From Actinokineospora sp. NBRC 105648 (lineage in GTDB: Bacteria > Actinomycetota > Actinomycetes > Mycobacteriales > Pseudonocardiaceae): DNA of 33,886 nucleotides. The stretch lies in NCBI RefSeq assembly GCF_030269645.1, contig NZ_BSTR01000066.1:1-33886 (forward strand). The letters run 5' to 3'. The notes under the pieces were generated by a model. The model was not told the origin of the DNA. It did no database searches and was given only the letters and a program-made list of their open reading frames with translations. This document shows positions 29,738 through 33,886 of the stretch, in pieces (position 1 is the stretch's first letter; each line of letters starts with the position of its first letter). The position numbers were made by a program, and so were the translations under genes.

Positions 29738-30238
29738 GTGCACGGACGTTCTGGCGTGAAGACGCGCTTCAGCCGATACACGGTGGCCTCCCTGGTGGCC
29801 ACCGGTATCAGCCAGCTCGTCCTCTTCGCGCTCTACGGCTGGGGTGGGCTGGGCGCGATGACCGCCAGCGCGATCGCCTTCGCCGTCGGCGCCGTGCCGC
29901 ACTTCGTGATGATCCGCTGGTGGGCCTGGGGCCAGCGCGGCATGCCCCGGCTGAGCAGGCAGGTCGTCGGCTACCTGGTGGTGACGGTCCTGGGCGGCGT
30001 CGTGTCCGTGCTGCTGACCACGGGCGCGGACTGGCTGATCGGCCCGCTGCTGACCGACCGCGCCACCCGCACGCTCGTGCTCAACGTCACATACATCCTG
30101 AGCGGACTGCCGGTGTTCGTGGCGAAGTACGCGTTCCTGGACCGGGTCTTCGACCAGGGTCAGGACGCGTACGAGGCCGCCAGCTCCACCAGCGTGCGCG
30201 CGGCGAACCCGGTGGCCCCGGGGACCACGTCGGCGTAG
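29738..30238 (+). CDS. GtrA-like four-helix membrane protein
   Basis: A 166-residue GtrA-family membrane protein with four transmembrane helices (about 15-33, 38-58, 77-98 and 110-130). Typical elements are FSRYTVASLVATGISQLVLF, FAVGAVPHFVMIRWWAWG and the C-terminal ILSGLPVFVAKYAFLDRVF. Family members assist transfer or flipping of lipid-linked sugars for cell-wall polysaccharides. GTG at 29738 is 16 bp past glgA, with its own TACGGT 6 nt upstream; an internal GTG 7 codons in is possible. The last 26 codons overlap the end of pepA on the other strand (79 bp), with both frames complete. The hydrophilic tail there looks unconserved. Confidence 0.75.
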   Translation: MHGRSGVKTRFSRYTVASLVATGISQLVLFALYGWGGLGAMTASAIAFAVGAVPHFVMIRWWAWGQRGMPRLSRQVVGYLVVTVLGGVVSVLLTTGADWLIGPLLTDRATRTLVLNVTYILSGLPVFVAKYAFLDRVFDQGQDAYEAASSTSVRAANPVAPGTTSA

Positions 30239-31653
30239 TTCCGGTCGGCCCGGGCCGGGCCCGCGATGTCCAGGTGGGCCCAGGGCAGGCCGTCGGTGAA
30301 CTCGCGCAGGAACAGCGCGGCGGTGATCCCGCCGGGGCCGGGCGGGCACTGCCGCAGGTCGGCCAGCCCGCTCGCCACCTCGCCCGCGTACTCCTCGAGC
30401 AGCGGCATCCGCCACCACGCCTCGCCCGCCTGGTCGCCCGCCGCGTGCACGCGGTCGGCGAGGGCGTCGTCGCTGGCGAACAGGCCGCCGGTGCGCACGC
30501 CCAGCGAGATCTTCATGGCGCCGGTGAGGGTGGCCACGTCGACCAGCACCTCGGCGCCGAGCTCACGGGCGTAGGCGAGGCCGTCGGCGAGCACCATGCG
30601 GCCCTCGGCGTCGGTGTTGGTGACCTCGGTGGTCGTGCCGCCGTAGTGCCGGACGACGTCGCCCGGGCGGTAGGCCGACCCGGACACGTGGTTCTCCGCG
30701 CACGGCACCAGCGCGGTGACCCGCACCGGGAGGCCAAGGCGGGCGATCGTGATCGCCGCGCCGATCACGGCGGCGCCACCGGCCATGTCGGTGCGCATCA
30801 GGTGCATGCCCTCGTTGGGCTTGATCGAGATGCCGCCGGTGTCGAAGGTGATGCCCTTGCCGACGAAGGCCAGGTGCGGGCCGACGGCACCCGCGGGGGC
30901 GTAGTCGAGGTGCAGCAGCCGCGGCGGGCGGGCCGAACCGCCGCCCACGGCCAACAGGCCGCCGAAACCGTGCTGGGCCAGCCAGCGCTCGTCGCGCACG
31001 TGCGCGGTGAGGCCGGTGACCTTGCCCGCCACCTTGGCCGCGGTGCGCGCCAGCCAGGCCGGGTCCTTGACATTGGACGGGGTGTTCGCCAGGTCGCGGG
31101 TGAACGCGGTGGCCGCGGCCAGCGCGAGCACGCGCCGCACCACGGTCTCGATCCGCTCGCGACGGTCCCCTTCGGACACCACCAGCCGGGCCGTGCGCAG
31201 GCCGGGCTTGACCTCGTCGTTGCTCACCCGGAACCGGTAGCCGCCCAGGGCCAGGCCGCGGGCGAACCCGGCGACCTCGGCCTCCTCGGCGTCCGGCGGC
31301 AGTTCCACCTGCACCCGCCGGTCGGCGTCGGGCTCGGCGGCCAGGCGCGCGTTGACCGCCCGGGCCAGCGCGGCCCCGGCGTCGCGCCAGTGCCCCGGCG
31401 TGCCCTTGCCGATGCCGACCACCCAGCGCGCGGTCGACTGGAACGGGCCGGACACGGCCTCACCGGCGGCGCCGGTCAGCGCCACCGAGGCCACCCAGTC
31501 GGCGGTGATGTCCTCGCCACCCGGACCGAGCAGTGGCGGTCCCTCGCCTTCCGGGGCCCGGCTGAGCACGGCGCGCGGCACGCCGGCGCGAACCCCGGCG
31601 GACACCTCCACGTCGGGCAGCGTCGTCGGCAGGGTCGGCACCGGCGTGGACAA
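30160..31653 (-). CDS. pepA: Leucyl aminopeptidase (M17 family)
   Basis: A 497-residue cytosolic metallo-aminopeptidase removing N-terminal residues from peptides. The variable N-terminal domain (to about 180) is followed by the two-metal catalytic domain: VGKGITFDTGGISIKPNEGM with the Lys and Asp ligands, MRTDMAGGAAV, and the signature NTDAEGRMVLADGLAYA (Asp and Glu ligands). Further on are GLPWAHLDIAGPA and the C-terminal GFAARTLVELA. The start is an unusual TTG at 31653, supported by GGAGG 5 nt upstream. It lies 43 bp after the DUF3117 gene on the same strand and overlaps the convergent GtrA-like gene by 79 bp. All metal ligands are present, so it should be active. Confidence 0.92.
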   Translation of the reverse strand: MSTPVPTLPTTLPDVEVSAGVRAGVPRAVLSRAPEGEGPPLLGPGGEDITADWVASVALTGAAGEAVSGPFQSTARWVVGIGKGTPGHWRDAGAALARAVNARLAAEPDADRRVQVELPPDAEEAEVAGFARGLALGGYRFRVSNDEVKPGLRTARLVVSEGDRRERIETVVRRVLALAAATAFTRDLANTPSNVKDPAWLARTAAKVAGKVTGLTAHVRDERWLAQHGFGGLLAVGGGSARPPRLLHLDYAPAGAVGPHLAFVGKGITFDTGGISIKPNEGMHLMRTDMAGGAAVIGAAITIARLGLPVRVTALVPCAENHVSGSAYRPGDVVRHYGGTTTEVTNTDAEGRMVLADGLAYARELGAEVLVDVATLTGAMKISLGVRTGGLFASDDALADRVHAAGDQAGEAWWRMPLLEEYAGEVASGLADLRQCPPGPGGITAALFLREFTDGLPWAHLDIAGPARADRNYADVVPGATGFAARTLVELAASYAS

Positions 31654-31696
31654 GCGTTCCTCCGAGCGGGGGCTGGGGTCGGGACGGGAGCGGGGG

Positions 31697-31864
31697 TCAG
31701 CCCGCGGCGGACTTGAGCGCGTCGCCGAGGTTGCTGGCCTCCTCCGGGGTCATCTCGACCACCAGACGTCCGCCGCCCTCGAGCGGGACGCGCATCACGA
31801 TGCCCCGGCCCTCCTTGGTCACTTCGAGGGGACCGTCACCGGTCCGGGGCTTCATGGCCGCCAT
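31697..31864 (-). CDS. DUF3117 small protein (Rv1211-like)
   Basis: A 55-residue protein typical of the DUF3117 family. It starts MAAMKPRTGDGPLEVTKEGR, continues GIVMRVPLEGGGRLVVEMTP and ends EEASNLGDALKSAAG. These small proteins are almost universal and highly conserved in Actinobacteria, yet their function is unknown. ATG at 31864 has GGAGGGAG 7 nt upstream. It is divergent from a PaaX-like regulator and upstream of pepA. In M. tuberculosis the family member Rv1211 lies next to glgA, so this is the right-hand end of the conserved block. Confidence 0.88.
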   Translation of the reverse strand: MAAMKPRTGDGPLEVTKEGRGIVMRVPLEGGGRLVVEMTPEEASNLGDALKSAAG

Positions 31865-32048
31865 AGCGTGCTCCCTCCGTCATAGCCTGCCCACCCGGCG
31901 GCGGTCCACGTCGCGGCGGACCGACCGGGTCCCGGTCATTCTCCCCTATCGGACTCGCGGCGGTGAAATCGGAACCGATCATCGCGTGTCGGGTGACCGG
32001 CCACGATAGGTGGCGCGCGGCCCACGCGGGCTGACAGACTCGGGCGTC
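31865..32048. promoter_or_regulatory. Divergent promoter region DUF3117/PaaX with inverted repeats
   Basis: The 184-bp gap holds ATCGG-AA-CCGAT (31968-31979) and a wider pair CCTATCG (31945-31951) / CGATAGG (32004-32010). These could be binding sites for the PaaX-like protein encoded next to it. No clear -10 element is identified. Confidence 0.35.
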
Positions 32049-32843
32049 GTGCGCGCCCGTTCCGCCCTCTTCGACGTATTCGGCGGCTACCTGCGCGGTC
32101 GAGGTGGCTCCGCCACCATCGCCGCGCTGGTCCGGTTGCTGGAGCCACTGGGCTTCGGCGCGCCCGCGATCCGGACCGCGGTGTCCAGAATGGTCCGCCA
32201 GGGCTGGCTCACCCCGGTCCGGCTGACCGAGGGCGCCGGGTACGCGCTGACCAGCCGCGCCGAGCGGCGCCTGGACGAGGCCGCGGCCCGCATCTACCGC
32301 ACCGGCAGCTCCACTTGGGACCACCGCTGGCACGTGGTGGTGCTGGAGGGGGTACCGGCCCGGGGGGACCGCGACCGGCTCGCCTCCTCGCTCCGGCTGC
32401 TCGGCTACGGACCGCTGGGCGTGGCGACCTGGGTCTCGCCGCGCCCCTCACCGGAGCTGGCCGACGTGCTGGAGGACCTGCCCGCCCGCGTGTTCCACGG
32501 CGCCCACGACGGCTCCGACGCGGACCTGGCGGCGCGCGCCTGGGACCTCGACGGCCTGGGCGCCCAGTACCGCGGGTTCGTGGCCGAGTGGACGCCGGTG
32601 GTGTCCGCTGTGGACGGAGCCGACCCGGCCCAGGCCTTCGCCGCGTCCCAACGGCTGCTGCACGCGTGGCGCAAGTTCCTCTTCCGCGACCCTGGCCTGC
32701 CCACCGAGCTGCTGCCCGCGGACTGGCCGGGTGCGGCAGCGGCGGCGTTCTTCGACGAGCACACGGCCCGACTGGCGCCCGCGGTGACCGAGTTCCTGGA
32801 CGACTGCCTGAACCGGGGTGGTAAGCAGAGGTCGACCGCGTAA
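32049..32843 (+). CDS. PaaX-family transcriptional repressor
   Basis: A 264-residue regulator. The N-terminal winged helix (about 1-80) begins VRARSALFDVFGGYLRGRGG and includes APAIRTAVSRMVRQGWLTPV. The middle PaaX domain has TWDHRWHVVVLEGVPARGDR, LRLLGYGPLGVATWVSPRP, and the C-terminal domain ends with LHAWRKFLFRDPGLPTELLP. PaaX represses phenylacetate degradation genes and is released by phenylacetyl-CoA. GTG at 32049 matches the usual N-terminus of the family better than the upstream GTG at 32010. It is 21 bp upstream of an enoyl-CoA hydratase/isomerase gene on the same strand, probably an operon. The rest of a paa cluster is not in the window, so the ligand is inferred only. Confidence 0.82.
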   Translation: MRARSALFDVFGGYLRGRGGSATIAALVRLLEPLGFGAPAIRTAVSRMVRQGWLTPVRLTEGAGYALTSRAERRLDEAAARIYRTGSSTWDHRWHVVVLEGVPARGDRDRLASSLRLLGYGPLGVATWVSPRPSPELADVLEDLPARVFHGAHDGSDADLAARAWDLDGLGAQYRGFVAEWTPVVSAVDGADPAQAFAASQRLLHAWRKFLFRDPGLPTELLPADWPGAAAAAFFDEHTARLAPAVTEFLDDCLNRGGKQRSTA

Positions 32844-32864
32844 CCGGCTGGAAGGTAGGAGCCC

Positions 32865-33650
32865 GTGACTGTGCTGGAGTCGGTGGACCTCGACGGGGTG
32901 CGCACGCTCACCTTGAACCGCCCGGACGCGTACAACTCGCTGACCGTCGAACTCAAGGAAGCGCTGCTCACCGCCCTACGCGAGGCGGGCCAGGACGACT
33001 CAGTGCGCGCGGTAGTGCTGACAGGGGCCGGCAAGGCGTTCTGCGCGGGGCAGGACCTCAAGGAGCACTTGGCTCTGCTGGAGGCGGGCGACCCAACGCC
33101 GCTGTCGACGGTGACCGAGCACTACAACCCGATTGTGACAGCGATCACGGAGCTACCGAAGCCGATCATCGCCGCGGTCAACGGCATGGCGGCCGGCGCG
33201 GGCGCGTCGTTCAGCTACGCGTGCGACCTGCGGATCGCGGCGGACAACGCCAAGTTCCTGATGGCCTTCGCCAGCATCGGCCTCACGGCAGACTCTGGTG
33301 CGGCATGGACCCTGCCGCGACTCGTCGGGTACGGCCGGGCCATGGAGATGATGCTGCTCGGCAAGCCCGTGGACGCCGCGGAGGCGCTGCGGGTGGGCAT
33401 GGTCAACCAGGTGGTCCCGGCGGCGGAACTGCTGTCGACGACCCACGCCCTGGCGAGCAGGCTCGCGGCGGGCGCGACGACGGCCTACGCGAAGATCAAG
33501 GAAGCGATGCTCGCGTCGGCGGGGGGCACGCTGGGCGAGGGCCTGGCTGTCGAAGGCCGGACGCAAGCGGAGGCGGGCGCCAGCGCGGACCACCGGGAAG
33601 GCGTGGCGGCGTTCGTGGCCAAGCGCAAACCGGAGTTCACCGGCAAGTGA
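32865..33650 (+). CDS. Enoyl-CoA hydratase/isomerase, PaaG-like
   Basis: A 261-residue crotonase-fold enzyme. The oxyanion-hole segments are LTGAGKAFCAGQDLKEH (about 53-69) and VNGMAAGAGASFSYACDLRI; the catalytic-site segment FASIGLTADSGAAWTLPRLV carries an Asp rather than the second Glu of true hydratases. This pattern is that of PaaG, the 2-(1,2-epoxy-1,2-dihydrophenyl)acetyl-CoA isomerase, and of some delta3-delta2 isomerases. Location right after a PaaX-type regulator agrees with an aromatic or ring-opened CoA substrate. GTG at 32865 has GGAAGGTAGGAG just upstream. The C-terminal HREGVAAFVAKRKPEFTGK is typical of the family. No other paa gene is seen here. Confidence 0.85.
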   Translation: MTVLESVDLDGVRTLTLNRPDAYNSLTVELKEALLTALREAGQDDSVRAVVLTGAGKAFCAGQDLKEHLALLEAGDPTPLSTVTEHYNPIVTAITELPKPIIAAVNGMAAGAGASFSYACDLRIAADNAKFLMAFASIGLTADSGAAWTLPRLVGYGRAMEMMLLGKPVDAAEALRVGMVNQVVPAAELLSTTHALASRLAAGATTAYAKIKEAMLASAGGTLGEGLAVEGRTQAEAGASADHREGVAAFVAKRKPEFTGK

Positions 33651-33886
33651 CCCCGATGGCCGTGGCGGCGGCCGTGGTCGTGATGGCGGCCGTGTCGTAG
33701 CGGTGGCCGTGATGGCGGTCGAGGTGCGTGACGGCGGCGGTGGTCATTGTCGTGGCGATCGCGGTCGTGGCGGCGGTGATGGTCGTGGCGGCGGTCGGGG
33801 TCGGGGTGGCGACAGTCGTGTTGGCGGTCATGGCGGCGGCAGTCGCGGTGCACCCCCGCAGGCCCGCCATAGCCCGCCCAACCCAC
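33651..33886. repeat. GGCGGT/GGTCGTGG low-complexity edge
   Basis: After the hydratase gene the plus strand becomes a G/T-rich run of degenerate GTGGCGG, GTCGTGG and GATGGCGG units to the window end. Several frames stay open in consequence: one on the plus strand from GTG 33728 is a Val/Ala-rich hydrophobic stretch, and one on the minus strand is His/Arg-rich. Neither has a ribosome-binding site or recognisable domain, and both run off or overlap other genes, so I call no gene. Confidence 0.5.

Noticed and set aside
33485..33886. His/Arg-rich minus-strand open frame of 133 codons at the right edge
   Set aside because: It overlaps the end of the hydratase gene and results from translating the GGCGGT-type repeat; there is no start signal or domain.

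Overview
The window is very high-GC DNA with GTG/TTG starts, many apparently leaderless genes, and a gene set typical of mycelial or mycolate-related Actinobacteria. The order Pseudonocardiales is my best guess; this is inference, because no rRNA or other marker gene is present. No tRNA, rRNA, CRISPR array, insertion sequence or prophage gene was seen.

The backbone is a conserved actinobacterial block that, from memory, matches the Mycobacterium tuberculosis region Rv1211-Rv1238, inverted. From left to right it holds the trehalose importer sugC-sugB-sugA-lpqY (677-4924, minus), a general-stress membrane protein (5093-5620), a PRC-barrel/MgtE-N/CBS protein and a DUF1003 membrane protein (13667-15485), mrp (20552-21697), the envelope-stress set tatB, htrA, rseA, sigE (22079-26416, minus), an O-methyltransferase, glgC and glgA/glgM (26539-29721), a GtrA-like membrane protein, pepA and a DUF3117 protein (to 31864). 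LpqY-SugABC recovers trehalose, while GlgC and GlgM make ADP-glucose and maltose-1-phosphate. In the known mycobacterial pathway both routes converge on GlgE-type alpha-glucan synthesis. SigE, RseA and HtrA monitor the envelope.

Accessory material is inserted in this backbone. At 5669-13581 there is an acyl-CoA dehydrogenase, a zinc-ribbon protein, an unknown small protein, a decayed AAA ATPase, two overlapping CitE-like CoA-ester lyases, a divergent antibiotic-kinase-like gene, and a tandem pair of DUF5937/ArsR-type regulators, each with a related palindrome upstream. At 15963-19710 a probable operon encodes two large exported repeat proteins: one has proline/valine octapeptide repeats, the other is a 772-residue Gly/Asn/Ser/Thr repeat protein with an inserted Trp/His/Asn-rich segment. 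A MarR regulator follows. At the right end are a PaaX-type regulator and a PaaG-like enoyl-CoA hydratase/isomerase, then a low-complexity edge.

The most unusual non-coding signal is a family of about 188-bp palindromic repeats. There are two complete copies in inverted orientation at 24345-24782 and a partial third at 1-122. They share a conserved core inside stems whose two strands change together, which suggests a folded RNA or DNA hairpin element.
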